A DNA stretch of 40,470 bases from Streptomyces viridochromogenes DSM 40736 (GCF_000158955.1 NZ_GG657757.1:6214924-6255393), one strand, 5' to 3'. Positions 23,755-32,525 are shown, numbered from the stretch's first letter. Notes: generated by a model not told the origin, from the sequence alone. Program-made: numbers and translations.

Positions 23755-23802
23755 TAGACAGATCGGTTTACCCGTGTCCCGCGCACTATACAGATCGGTA
23801 TA
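23755..23802. promoter_or_regulatory. Paired TetR operator candidates between exporter and regulator genes
   Basis: Two 16-base sites of form TAKACAGATCGGTWTA: 23755-23770 (TAGACAGATCGGTTTA) and 23787-23802 (TATACAGATCGGTATA), centres 32 bp apart. The second has perfect TATAC / GTATA arms and overlaps a -10-like TATACT (23799-23804) of the regulator gene; the first sits just before the exporter start at 23740. Confidence 0.7.
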
Positions 23803-23812
23803 CTCGAGTGCC

Positions 23813-24397
23813 ATGGGTACCCCCGCCGAGACCCCGCGCCGTATCACCATGACGCCCGCCGCCCGCCGTGCCCTGGCGGCCGCCGAGCGGCTCTTCTACG
23901 AGCGCGGCATCCACGCCGTCGGCGTCGACCTCATCGCCGCCGAGGCCGGGGTGACGAAGAAGACCCTCTACGACCGGTTCGGCTCCAAGGATCAGATCGT
24001 CGTGGAGTACCTGGCGGACCGCGACGAGCGCTGGCGGGCCTTCCTCGGCGAGCGGCTCGACGCGGCGGGGCCGGACCCGGGGGAGCGCGTCCTGGCGGTC
24101 TTCGACGCCTCACGCGCATGGGTGCCGGAGAGCAGCCCGAAGGGCTGCGGCATGGTCAACGCGCACGCGGAGATCAGCGACCCCGCCCACCCGGCCCACC
24201 CGATCATCACCGGCCAGAAGGCGTGGATGCTCGACCTGTTCACACGTCTCGCCGCGGAGATCGCACCCGAGGGGGCGGACTCATTGGCCCGGACGCTGAT
24301 GCTCCTGCACGAGGGGGCGCTCGTCGCCCACGGTCTGGGCGTCTTCCCGGACGCCGTCGCCCACGCGCGTGAACAGGCGGCCGCCCTGCTCCCGTAG
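23813..24397 (+). CDS. TetR/AcrR-family regulator of the divergent exporter
   Basis: 194 residues. DNA-binding domain is canonical: ALAAAERLFYERGIHAVGVD, IAAEAGVTKKTLYDRFGSKD (about residues 20-62). The C-terminal domain contains GCGMVNAHAEISDPAHP, seen in regulators of efflux genes. ATG at 23813 lies close behind the -10-like TATACT, so the transcript is leaderless or nearly so. Location and paired operators indicate repression of the EamA exporter and of itself. Effector unknown. Confidence 0.9.
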   Translation: MGTPAETPRRITMTPAARRALAAAERLFYERGIHAVGVDLIAAEAGVTKKTLYDRFGSKDQIVVEYLADRDERWRAFLGERLDAAGPDPGERVLAVFDASRAWVPESSPKGCGMVNAHAEISDPAHPAHPIITGQKAWMLDLFTRLAAEIAPEGADSLARTLMLLHEGALVAHGLGVFPDAVAHAREQAAALLP

Positions 24398-24442
24398 CGG
24401 ACGGCTCTGCAGTAGCGGACAGCTCCTGTCCTACTCGCGCCC

Positions 24443-24454
24443 TACGGTGGCGCC
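24443..24454 (+). promoter_or_regulatory. Leaderless -10 element of the YdeI-like gene
   Basis: TACGGT, six bases, ATG at 24455, with no ribosome-binding site. Confidence 0.45.
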
Positions 24455-25018
24455 ATGACCGCCTCCGGAGGCCCGCTCGCCTTCACAACCGTCGCCGCCC
24501 TGGACTCCTGGCTGACCGCCCACCCCGCCCCGTGTCCCGGCCTCTGGGTCAAGGTCGCCAAGAAGGATTCGGGCATCCCTTCCGTCAGCGCCGCCGACGT
24601 CAACGACCTGGCGCTGTGCCATGGCTGGATCACCGGGCAGCGCAAGGGGCTCGACGAGTCGTACTACCTCCAGCGGATCACCCCGCGGCGCCCCGGCAGC
24701 CTCTGGTTCCTGGTCAACGTCCGGCGGGTCGGGGAGCTCGCCGCCGCAGGGCGGATACGGCCCGCCGGGCTCGCGGAGGTGGCGGCGGCGAGGGAGGACT
24801 GGCGGTGGGAGGCGGCGTACGCGTCGCAGCGGGAGGCCGGGGTCCCTGAAGACCTGGCGGCGGCGCTGGGGCGGAACCCTCGGGCCGCGGCCGCCTTCGA
24901 GGCGCTGGGGCGGACGGACCGGTACCTCGTGATGCTCGGCGTGCTCCGTGCCCGGACCGCGTCCGGCCGGGCGGCCCGGGTGGGCGCGGCGGTCAGGAAG
25001 CTGGAGTCCGGCCGGTGA
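24455..25018 (+). CDS. YdeI/OmpD-associated family protein
   Basis: 187 residues, cytoplasmic. The family core is easily seen: LWVKVAKKDSGIPSVSAADV, then LCHGWITGQRKGLDESYYLQ and ITPRRPGSLWFLVNVRRVGE. The C-terminal part (VPEDLAAALGRNPRAAAAFE) corresponds to the OmpD-associated extension. Members have been linked in other bacteria to peptide or stress resistance but the biochemical role is unknown. Stands alone between the TetR gene and a strong terminator. Confidence 0.85.
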   Translation: MTASGGPLAFTTVAALDSWLTAHPAPCPGLWVKVAKKDSGIPSVSAADVNDLALCHGWITGQRKGLDESYYLQRITPRRPGSLWFLVNVRRVGELAAAGRIRPAGLAEVAAAREDWRWEAAYASQREAGVPEDLAAALGRNPRAAAAFEALGRTDRYLVMLGVLRARTASGRAARVGAAVRKLESGR

Positions 25019-25030
25019 CGGCGGCGAAAC

Positions 25031-25058
25031 GGGCCCGGCACCGCGCGGTGCCGGGCCC
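25031..25058. terminator. Strong bidirectional hairpin terminator
   Basis: Perfect 12-bp stem GGGCCCGGCACC / GGTGCCGGGCCC with a four-base loop, 13 bases past the YdeI-like stop and 19 before the end of the convergent trypsin gene. Confidence 0.88.
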
Positions 25059-25076
25059 GGAAAGCCATGGGGCGGG

Positions 25077-25862
25077 TCAGAGTGTGGACGCCGCCGAGGC
25101 GATGGCGGAGGCGAACGTCGAGACCTCCGTGTAGACGCCGGGGGCCTCGGGCCGGGCGCAGCCCTCGCCCCAGCTGACGATGCCGACCTGGATCCAGCCG
25201 CCGGCGTTGTCCTTACGGAACATCGGGCCGCCGGAGTCGCCCTGGCAGGTGTCGACACCGCCCGCGTCGAACCCGGCGCAGATCTCCTCGTTCGCGACGA
25301 GGTCGCTGTAGAGGCCGCCGTAGGCCTTGCAGGCGGCGTCACCGACGAAGGGCACGGTGGCCTTGAGGAGGTAGCGCTGCTGGGAACCGCCCTCGCGGTT
25401 CGCGCCCCACCCGGCGATGGTGAAGTCACCGGTGTTGTACTGCGTGGTGGTGGCGATCTTCAGGGTCGGCAGGTTGATGGGCTGGGCGAGCTTGATCAGC
25501 GCCCAGTCCTTCCCGGTGCCGTTGTAGCCGGGCGCGCGGAGCACCTTGGTGGAGCGGACCTGGACCCGGCCGCTGGTGGACTGGAGGTCGACGACCCCGG
25601 CGGTGGCGGTGATGCTCGTGTTGTTGCCCGAACTGCCCACGCAGTGCGCGGCCGTGAGCACGATCTGCTGGGTGTAGAGCGCGCCGCCGCAGCCCATGGA
25701 GAGCCGGACCATGAACGGGAACTCGCCCTGCGCGGCGCGCGTCCCGCCGACGACGGGCGACGGGGCGGCCTGCGCGGCGGAGACGGGCTGGAGGCTGGCG
25801 ATCGCGAGCGCGGCGGCGCCGAGGACCGCGCATCTCTTGAGGGCCGTGAGAAGTCTCTTCAA
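25077..25862 (-). CDS. sprT: Secreted trypsin, S. griseus trypsin type
   Basis: Extracellular serine protease cleaving after Arg/Lys. With the TTG start at 25862 (GGAAGG upstream) the precursor is 261 residues: Sec signal peptide to AQA, a very short propeptide APSP, and a mature enzyme starting VVGGTRAAQGEF at residue 37. The mature part matches what I remember of S. griseus trypsin almost throughout (GVVDLQS, APGYNGTGKDWALIKLAQPI, REGGSQQRYLLKA). Catalytic triad: His in LTAAHC, Asp in KDWALI, Ser in CQGDSGGP; the specificity Asp precedes TCQGDSGG. An in-frame ATG at 25913 is possible, but the extra 17 residues spoil the signal peptide. Monocistronic. Confidence 0.93.
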   Translation of the reverse strand: MKRLLTALKRCAVLGAAALAIASLQPVSAAQAAPSPVVGGTRAAQGEFPFMVRLSMGCGGALYTQQIVLTAAHCVGSSGNNTSITATAGVVDLQSTSGRVQVRSTKVLRAPGYNGTGKDWALIKLAQPINLPTLKIATTTQYNTGDFTIAGWGANREGGSQQRYLLKATVPFVGDAACKAYGGLYSDLVANEEICAGFDAGGVDTCQGDSGGPMFRKDNAGGWIQVGIVSWGEGCARPEAPGVYTEVSTFASAIASAASTL

Positions 25863-26082
25863 CGTGATGCCTTCCGTGGGGGGTTGACTCGGGGAGACGT
25901 GCAACCGAAGCATCCGTTTGACGAGCGCATGTCAGCAGCAGGGTCAAAAAAGAACGGCCCCGTGCTGGCATGGACCGGTCAAAATTCTGCTGCTGGATTA
26001 TGAGAACGCCGACAGACTTCACACAAGGGGCCCGATTCGGCCATGCCGCACGGGTCGGGCCCGTGCGGCACCGTTGCCGGCC

Positions 26083-26673
26083 TCAGGCGTTCCTGATCGC
26101 CGAGATGTCGAAGTTGAGCTTGATCTTGTCGGAGACCAGGACACCACCGGTCTCCAGCGCGGCGTTCCAGGTCAGGCCCCACTCGGAGCGCAGGATCTCC
26201 GCCTTGCCCTCGAAGCCGACGCGCTCGTTGCCGAAGGGGTCCTTCGCGGCGCCGTTGAACTCGAGGTCGATGGAGAGGGGGCGAGTGGTGCCGAGGATCG
26301 TCAGATCGCCGGTGACGCGGTAGTCGCCGCCGCCGAGGTCCTCCACCTTCGTGGAGCGGAAGGTCATGGTCGGGAACTCGTCGGTCTTGAAGAAGTCCGC
26401 GCTCTTCAGGTGGCCGTCGCGGTCGGCGTTGCCCGTCCCGATGCTGTCCATCACCACGTCGATGGAGGCCGTGGAGCGCGACGGGTCGGTGCCGTCGAGG
26501 TGGAGCGTGCCCGTGAAGTCCTGGAAGCTGCCCTTGACGTTGGTGACCATGGCGTGCCGGGCGACGAAACCGATCGTCGAGTGCGCGGGGTCGATCGTGT
26601 AGTCGCCGGTGAGGGCGGTCAGGTCCGTGGCGGCGGTGGTGGTCTCGGCGTCGTTGCGGCTGAAGATGCTCAT
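26083..26673 (-). CDS. YceI-family protein
   Basis: 196 residues, lipocalin-like fold that in characterised members binds isoprenoid lipids. Landmarks: YTIDPAHSTIGFVARHAMVT, VKGSFQDFTGTL, DGHLKSADFFKTDEFPTMTF and GDLTILGTTRPLSIDLEF. There is no signal peptide, so unlike the periplasmic E. coli protein this one is cytoplasmic, as usual in actinobacteria. Start ATG at 26673 with GGAGGAG upstream. A 27-bp dyad lies just before the ribosome-binding site; YceI genes are frequently under MarR-family control, but no such regulator is next to it. Confidence 0.9.
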   Translation of the reverse strand: MSIFSRNDAETTTAATDLTALTGDYTIDPAHSTIGFVARHAMVTNVKGSFQDFTGTLHLDGTDPSRSTASIDVVMDSIGTGNADRDGHLKSADFFKTDEFPTMTFRSTKVEDLGGGDYRVTGDLTILGTTRPLSIDLEFNGAAKDPFGNERVGFEGKAEILRSEWGLTWNAALETGGVLVSDKIKLNFDISAIRNA

Positions 26674-26693
26674 GGGGTGTGCTCCTCCTGCGA

Positions 26694-26720
26694 TTGATGT
26701 TGAACGTTGAACTACATCAA
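26694..26720. promoter_or_regulatory. Dyad operator candidate before the YceI gene
   Basis: Outer arms TTGATGT / ACATCAA are a perfect inverted repeat spaced by 13 bases; inside, TGAAC and GTTGAAC form a direct repeat. AT-rich and 21 bases upstream of the start codon. Size suits a MarR- or GntR-type dimer. Confidence 0.5.
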
Positions 26721-27029
26721 CGCGGCCCACCGTAGACCTATTCCGTTCCATGCTCAACATTGCGGCCGGTGTGTCTTCGAACCCGGCTTGGGCCGCCCAT
26801 ACCGCCGCCTGGCGGCACCGCGCGGCACGCAGGGGTGGTCCCGCCGGACTCCGGTGCGGAACGGACCGGCCTCGGTTCACCAAGGGAGCGGGCCCCGCCG
26901 GACCGGGTGGGCAGGACCCGCCGGATCGATGTCCGGTGGCGGTGTCCTGAGAGACAGGGTTCCGTTTTTAGGGACCGTATGGAGACAGACGAGCCCACGG
27001 CCGACGCACAGCGCAGGGGAGACCGACTC
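26721..27029. other. Intergenic stretch before the SDR gene, no gene recognised
   Basis: GC-rich with open frames on both strands but none with family features or a ribosome-binding site. Near its right end, GGTTCC and GGGACC flank a T-rich run (26958-26976), a possible promoter segment. The in-frame ATG at 26979 is an alternative SDR start. Confidence 0.4.
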
Positions 27030-27893
27030 GTGACACTCACCGGTTCCGGATCGGCCCACGACCCACCGGCGGGCGCCGCTTCACATCGCTACCGCTCCAC
27101 GTCCCCCGGCCCCGCCAGGGCGCGCGAGCACGGCCCGCCGCGGCGCCTGGACCGGCGCGTGGCCCTCGTCACCGGTGCGTCCTCGGGCATCGGGGCGGCC
27201 ACGGCACGGCGCTTCGCCATGGACGGCTGGCAACTGCTCCTCAGCGGGCGCGACCGGAACCGCCTGGAGCAGACGGCGTCCGGCACCTCGGCCGTCGTGC
27301 TGCCCGCCGACCTCGCCGCCCCGGACGGCCCGCGCCTGCTGGCCCAGTCCGCGCTGCGCGCGACCGGCCGCATCGACGTCCTGGTCGCCGGGGCGGGCAT
27401 CGGCTGGGCCGGCCCCTTCGCCGCCATGCCGCACACCGACATCGACCGCGTACTGGCCCTGGACCTCAACGCCACGCTCCACCTCGTGCGCGAGGTCCTG
27501 CCCTCCATGATCGCGGCCGGCCGCGGCCGGGTGGTGCTGTTCGGCTCGCTGGCGGGCTGCCTGGGCATCCGGGAGGAAGCGGTGTACTCCGCCGCCAAGG
27601 CCGGTCTGGCCGTCTTCGCCGAGGCGCTGCGCCAGGAACTGCGCGGCACCGGCGTGGGTGTCACGCTCGTCGTGCCCGGCCCCGTCGACACGCCCTTCCA
27701 CACCCGCCGCGGCAGGTCCTACGACCGCTCCCGGCCCCGGCAGATCTCGCCCGGGGCCGTGGCCGGCGTGGTCTGGGAGGCCGTGCGCCAGAGCCGCGAC
27801 GACGCCTACGTCCCCGGCTGGCTCACCCTCCCGTCCCGTGTCCGCGCCCTGGCCCCGGGGCTGTGCCGGCGCCTGCTCGACCGCTTCGGCTGA
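27030..27893 (+). CDS. Short-chain dehydrogenase/reductase
   Basis: 287 residues, classical SDR. Nucleotide-binding TGASSGIG is at residues 48-55, and the catalytic Ser173, Tyr186 and Lys190 lie in GSLAGCLG and YSAAK. Arg in the second strand (LSGRDRNRLEQ) suggests NADP(H). Loop VVPGPVDTPFHTRRGRSY and the C-terminal SPGAVAGVVWEAVRQS are like those of SDRs acting on lipid or ketone substrates. GTG at 27030 is chosen because GGGGAG lies 8 bases upstream; ATG at 26979 would add 17 residues and has a poorly spaced site. Substrate is unknown and the gene is monocistronic. Confidence 0.85.
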   Translation: MTLTGSGSAHDPPAGAASHRYRSTSPGPARAREHGPPRRLDRRVALVTGASSGIGAATARRFAMDGWQLLLSGRDRNRLEQTASGTSAVVLPADLAAPDGPRLLAQSALRATGRIDVLVAGAGIGWAGPFAAMPHTDIDRVLALDLNATLHLVREVLPSMIAAGRGRVVLFGSLAGCLGIREEAVYSAAKAGLAVFAEALRQELRGTGVGVTLVVPGPVDTPFHTRRGRSYDRSRPRQISPGAVAGVVWEAVRQSRDDAYVPGWLTLPSRVRALAPGLCRRLLDRFG

Positions 27894-28005
27894 CCCGGCC
27901 CCGGCACCCGGAGCCGTCGCCCCTCCCCGGTCACTCCGGTCTCCCGGTCTCCCGGTCACTCCGGCCGAATCGTCCGTTCAGGTGGACCTCTCCCCGTGGT
28001 AGGGC

Positions 28006-30395
28006 ATGGACATGACTTTCCAGCGTCGCGTCTTCTCCCGCCTCACGGCCCGGGCCGCCGTCGCCCTGCCCGGGCCCAGCCGCCGTGCCCTGCTGCTGGC
28101 GGCCGCGGCCCTGGCGGCCACCGGCGGTGCGACGCCCACGCTCCCCGCCCCGGGCGACTCCGACACGGACCCCTACGACACCCTCCGACGACGTTGGCTC
28201 GACATCGCCCTCGGCACCGGCTACGACCCGGCCGCGCAGCCGTACGCCGCCCGGCTCGCCGAGACCGGCCGGCTCGCCCGTGACCTGCGCGCGGGCATGG
28301 CCCCGGCGGCGAACTCCCTCTGGCCCGGCCACCCCTTCGACCCGCCGGCCGGCATCACCCGAAGCTACGGCCGCCTGTGGACCATGACCCAGGCCTACGT
28401 CCAGCAGGGGACCGGGTCGACCGCGGAACCCGGGTTGGTCTCCGAAAACTTGTGGGGGGGCTCAGAACCTCTTCTTCCGCCACGGTTTAAAACCCCTCCA
28501 CCACCCGTATAGGAAATGGGTGGGAGAGGGGCAGAATCGGCAGCCCGGGCCTGGCTTCACGGACATCACGCGCTGTCTGTACAACGGTTGGGGGAGCCCG
28601 CGGTCGCCGCGGGCTGGCCGCAGTCGACACTCGTCTCGACTCGACTCGGCATCGGGACTATTCCGGCACGTCCACCGGCGCCAACCGTGTCGACCTGTGC
28701 CGCTCCGTCGCCCTGCGCGGCATCCTCGGCCGCGCCCCGGCCAAGATCGCCCTCGCCCGCGACGCGCTCTCCCCGGTCTTCCCGTACGTCACCCGGGGCG
28801 ACGGCCTCTACGCCGACGGCTCCTTCGTCCAGCACACCCGGGTCGCCTACTCGGGCACGTACGGGCAGGTCGTGCTCGACGGCCTCGGCCGGCTGTTCAC
28901 CCTGCTCGCGGGGTCCGACTGGGAGGTCACCGACCCGAACCGGCAGATCATCCTCGACAGCGTCGAACAGGCCTACGCACCGCTCATCCACGACGGGCTC
29001 GTCATGGACAGCGTCAACGGCCGGGCCATCAGCCGCGGCTACCTCACCACCGACGACCGCCAGGTCATGCGCGGCGACCACTTCCACGGCCAGCAGCTCA
29101 TCGCGGCCATCGCCCTGCTCGCGGCCGGCGCGAGCCCGGCGGAACGCGACCGCTGGCACGCCCGGATCAAGGGCTGGATCGAACGCGACACGGTCAGCCC
29201 GATCCTGACGGCACGCCAGTTCGGCGTGGCCGACCTGGCGCGGCTCCACACGGTCGCCGCCTCGCCCGTCCCGGCCGCCCCCGAACCCACCGGACACCGC
29301 CTCTTCGCCGCCATGGACCGCGCCGTCCACCGCCGCCCCGGCTTCACCGTGAACATCGCCATGGCCAGCGACCGCATCGCCCACTACGAGTGCGGCAACG
29401 GCGAGAACCCGCGCGGCTGGCACACCGGCGCCGGGATGGTGAGCTGGTGGGCCGGAGCGAGCGACCAGTACACGGACTGGTACTGGCCGACCGTCGACTG
29501 GTACCGCCTGCCCGGCACCACCGTCTCCACCAAGCGCCTCGCCGACCGGGAAGGCGGCGAGTGGGGCGAGGCCCGCCCGGACGCGCGCTGGGTCGGCGGC
29601 ACCACCGACGGTGAGTACGCGGCCCTCGGCCAGCACCTCAAGGGCCTCGGCTCCACCCTCCAGGCCCGCAAGTCCTGGTTCTGCGTCGCGGACGCGGTGA
29701 TCTGCCTGGGCGCCGGGATCAGCTGCGCCGACGGCGTCCCGGTCGAGACGGTCGTCGACAACCGCAACCTCGGCGAGGCGGGCACCCAGCGCTTCACCCG
29801 GGCCGGGAACTGGGCCCACCTGGAGGACCACGGCGGCTGGGTCCTGCTCGACGGCGAGCCGCGGGTGCTGCGCGAGGACCGCACCGGAGCCTGGTCCGAC
29901 ATCAACACCGGCAGCACCCCGGAGCGGCGTACCCGCCGCTGGCAGACCCTCTGGCTCGACCACGGCACCGACCCGGCGGACGCCACGTACGCCTACCTGC
30001 TGATGCCGAGGGCGTCCCGCCGCGCGGTCGCACGCCGCGCCGCCGACCGCCGCTGGCTGTCGGTCCTCGCCAACGACGCCGGCCGCCAGGCGGTCACCGT
30101 GCCCTCCCTCGGCTGCACGGCCGCGAACTTCTGGCGGGCCGGCACGGCGGGACCGCTCACGGCCTCCGCCGGCGCGAGCGTGCTGACCGTCCGCCGGGGC
30201 CGGACCGCTACCCTCTGTGTGAGCGAACCGCCCCGCACGGGCCGGCCGCTGGAGATCATCTGGCACCGCCCGGTCCGCGGGGTCGTCCGCGCGGACGAGT
30301 CGGTCGACGTGCTCTCCGCGGGCCGCCGGCTGCGGGTGCGCGTCACCCCGGGGGAGGCATGCGCCACGCATGTTTGTGAGGTGACTCTCGACTGA
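28006..30395 (+). pseudogene. Polysaccharide lyase family 8 (hyaluronate/xanthan lyase-like), broken by a damaged segment
   Basis: Residues before about 28430 give a signal sequence and the start of the PL8 alpha-barrel (PYDTLRRRWLDIALGTGYDP, LWTMTQAYVQQGTGS). From about 28640 the correct frame resumes as DYSGTSTGANRVDLCRSVAL and runs intact to 30395, including the catalytic His and Tyr in DGSFVQHTRVAYSGTYG and the large beta-domains (NGENPRGWHTGAGMVSWW, GVPVETVVDNRNLGE). Between them frame changes several times, with a TAG at 28510. Fragments of the expected coding sequence are still readable there (ATCGGCAGCCC, ACGGACATCACG), so this is scrambled native sequence, not an insertion. Total length of 2390 bases fits a full-length enzyme of about 790 residues. 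Decay or poor sequence are both possible. Confidence 0.85.
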
Positions 30396-30549
30396 CGGCC
30401 TTGTGCGACCCCTACAAGCCGCACACCCTCTGAGCAGTCGAAAAGGCTGTACCCCGCCATGGTTCTGTTCAGGGGTACCAGGAAAACACGCCGGAGACTG
30501 TGAGGAGTCGACGGCTCGCAATCCTCGGTTGTCTTCGTAAGGTCACTAC
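30396..30549 (+). promoter_or_regulatory. accB promoter region
   Basis: Contains a perfect seven-base inverted repeat GTACCCC / GGGGTAC (30449-30455 with 30472-30478) separated by 16 bases, either terminator of the lyase gene or an operator. The last 40 bases before the ATG are AT-richer (TCGGTTGTCTTCGTAAGG) with AAGG as the only ribosome-binding site. Confidence 0.4.
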
Positions 30550-32133
30550 ATGACCGTTTTGGATGAGGCGCCGGGTGAGCCGACCGACGCGCGTGGACGC
30601 GTGGCCGAACTGCACGAGATCCGTGCGCAGGCGGTGGCCGGCCCGAGCGAGAAGGCGACCGAGGCGCAGCACGCCAAGGGCAAGCTGACCGCGCGGGAGC
30701 GCATCGAGCTGCTCCTCGACCCGGAGTCCTTCCGCGAGGTCGAGCAGCTGCGCCGGCACCGGGCCCAGGGCTTCGGCCTGGAGACCAAGAAGCCGTACAC
30801 CGACGGTGTGATCACCGGCTGGGGCACGGTGGAGGGCCGCACGGTCTTCGTCTACGCCCATGACTTCCGCATCTTCGGCGGTGCGCTGGGCGAGGCCCAC
30901 GCCACCAAGATCCACAAGATCATGGACATGGCCATCGCGGCCGGTGCCCCGCTGGTCTCCCTGAACGACGGCGCGGGTGCCCGCATCCAGGAGGGCGTAT
31001 CGGCGCTCGCCGGCTACGGCGGCATCTTCCAGCGCAACACCAAGGCCTCGGGTGTCATCCCGCAGATCTCGGTGATGCTCGGCCCGTGCGCGGGCGGCGC
31101 CGCCTACAGCCCGGCGCTCACGGACTTCGTGTTCATGGTCCGCGACACCTCGCAGATGTTCATCACCGGCCCGGACGTGGTCAAGGCCGTCACCGGCGAG
31201 GAGATCACCCAGAACGGCCTGGGCGGCGCCGACGTGCACGCCGAGACCAGCGGTGTCTGCCACTTCGCCTACGACGACGAGGAGACGTGCATCGCCGAGG
31301 TGCGCTACCTCCTGTCCCTGCTCCCGCAGAACAACCGCGAGAACCCGCCCCGCGCGGAGTCCTCCGACGCGGTGGACCGCCGCTCGGACGTCCTGCTGGA
31401 CCTGGTCCCGGCCGACGGCAACCGGCCCTACGACATGGCCAAGGTCATCGAGGAGATCGTCGACGACGGCGAGTACCTGGAGGTCCACGAGCGCTGGGCG
31501 CGGAACATCATCTGCGCGCTGGGCCGCATGGACGGCCAGGTCGTCGGCATCGTCGCCAACCAGCCCCAGTCGCTCGCCGGTGTCCTGGACATCGAGGCCT
31601 CCGAGAAGGCGGCCCGCTTCGTCCAGATGTGCGACGCCTTCAACATCCCGATCATCACCCTTCTGGACGTCCCCGGCTTCCTGCCGGGCGTCGACCAGGA
31701 GCACGGTGGAATCATCCGCCACGGCGCGAAGCTGCTGTACGCCTACTGCAACGCGACCGTGCCCCGGATCTCGCTGATCCTGCGCAAGGCCTACGGAGGT
31801 GCGTACATCGTCATGGACAGCCAGTCCATCGGGGCGGACCTCACCTACGCCTGGCCGACCAACGAGATCGCCGTCATGGGCGCCGAGGGTGCCGCCAACG
31901 TCATCTTCCGCCGCCAGATCGCCGACGCCGAGGACCCCGAGGCCATGCGGGCCCGCATGGTCAAGGAGTACAAGTCCGAGCTGATGCACCCGTACTACGC
32001 GGCCGAGCGCGGACTCGTCGACGACGTGATCGACCCCTCGGAAACCCGCGAGGTACTGATCAAGTCCCTGGCGATGCTCCAGACCAAGCACGCCGACCTG
32101 CCCTCCCGCAAGCACGGCAACCCGCCGCAGTAA
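30550..32133 (+). CDS. accB: Acyl-CoA carboxylase beta (carboxyltransferase) subunit, AccB type
   Basis: Transfers carboxyl from biotin to acetyl- or propionyl-CoA, giving malonyl- and methylmalonyl-CoA for fatty-acid and polyketide synthesis. 527 residues. Two crotonase-fold halves with oxyanion loops GPCAGGAAYSPAL and RKAYGGAYIVM. Ile420 in AYIVM is the position where AccB proteins carry Ile and propionyl-specific PccB proteins Asp, a known specificity determinant in S. coelicolor, so acetyl-CoA should be accepted. Works with a biotinylated alpha subunit encoded elsewhere and with the epsilon peptide encoded next. Confidence 0.96.
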   Translation: MTVLDEAPGEPTDARGRVAELHEIRAQAVAGPSEKATEAQHAKGKLTARERIELLLDPESFREVEQLRRHRAQGFGLETKKPYTDGVITGWGTVEGRTVFVYAHDFRIFGGALGEAHATKIHKIMDMAIAAGAPLVSLNDGAGARIQEGVSALAGYGGIFQRNTKASGVIPQISVMLGPCAGGAAYSPALTDFVFMVRDTSQMFITGPDVVKAVTGEEITQNGLGGADVHAETSGVCHFAYDDEETCIAEVRYLLSLLPQNNRENPPRAESSDAVDRRSDVLLDLVPADGNRPYDMAKVIEEIVDDGEYLEVHERWARNIICALGRMDGQVVGIVANQPQSLAGVLDIEASEKAARFVQMCDAFNIPIITLLDVPGFLPGVDQEHGGIIRHGAKLLYAYCNATVPRISLILRKAYGGAYIVMDSQSIGADLTYAWPTNEIAVMGAEGAANVIFRRQIADAEDPEAMRARMVKEYKSELMHPYYAAERGLVDDVIDPSETREVLIKSLAMLQTKHADLPSRKHGNPPQ

Positions 32134-32168
32134 CCTGGCGGACATCTTCCTCACGGAGACTGACACCC

Positions 32169-32363
32169 ATGGACACCCCTGACATCCGCGTCGAGAAGGG
32201 CCACGCCGAGCCCGAGGAAGTCGCCGCCATCACGGCGATCCTCCTGGCCCGCGCCGCCGCCCGCCCCACCGACCCGACCCCGTCGCACCGCGGCCGCGTG
32301 AAGGCCGGCTGGCGCCGCCTCGAGCGCGAGCCGGGCTTCAGGGCCCCGCACAGCTGGCGCTGA
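32169..32363 (+). CDS. accE: Acyl-CoA carboxylase epsilon subunit
   Basis: 64-residue subunit that binds the AccB core and boosts activity of the complex. Pattern of the family: IRVEKGHAEPEEVAAITAIL near the N-terminus, then a basic C-terminal tail SHRGRVKAGWRRLEREPGFR ending in HSWR. ATG at 32169, 35 bases after accB, with GGAGA upstream; the pair is one operon closed by a hairpin with U tract. Confidence 0.93.
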   Translation: MDTPDIRVEKGHAEPEEVAAITAILLARAAARPTDPTPSHRGRVKAGWRRLEREPGFRAPHSWR

Positions 32364-32376
32364 CCCCCAGCCCCAT

Positions 32377-32416
32377 GAGAGGCCCCTCCACACGGAGGGG
32401 CCTCTCGTTTTCGTTT
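32377..32416 (+). terminator. Intrinsic terminator after accBE
   Basis: Perfect 13-bp stem GAGAGGCCCCTCC / GGAGGGGCCTCTC, four-base loop, followed by GTTTTCGTTT. Confidence 0.92.
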
Positions 32417-32418
32417 CT

Positions 32419-32525
32419 GGGGGCGCGGGGCTGTATCGATGTGCGGCTCCGCCGCGTGGGCGCGATCAGCCCCCACAACCCCGCACCCGGCAACGCGACA
32501 GCCCCCGCCAACGCGACAGCCCCCG
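32419..32525. repeat. Streptomyces-type dispersed intergenic repeat plus an 18-bp direct repeat
   Basis: 32419-32490 (GGGGGCGCGGGGCTGTATCG, then GTGCGGCTCCGCCGCGTGGG, ending CCCCCACAACCCCGCACCC) matches a short partly palindromic sequence I recall in many streptomycete intergenic regions. It holds a dyad GCGGC-TCC-GCCGC (near 32443-32455) flanked by GGGG and CCCC. Directly after, CAACGCGACAGCCCCCG occurs twice (32491-32507, 32509-32525). Confidence 0.5.

Noticed and set aside
28430..28640. Programmed frameshift or inserted element in the PL8 gene
   Set aside because: Several separate frame changes plus a stop; no slippery site, no inverted repeats or target duplication of an insertion.
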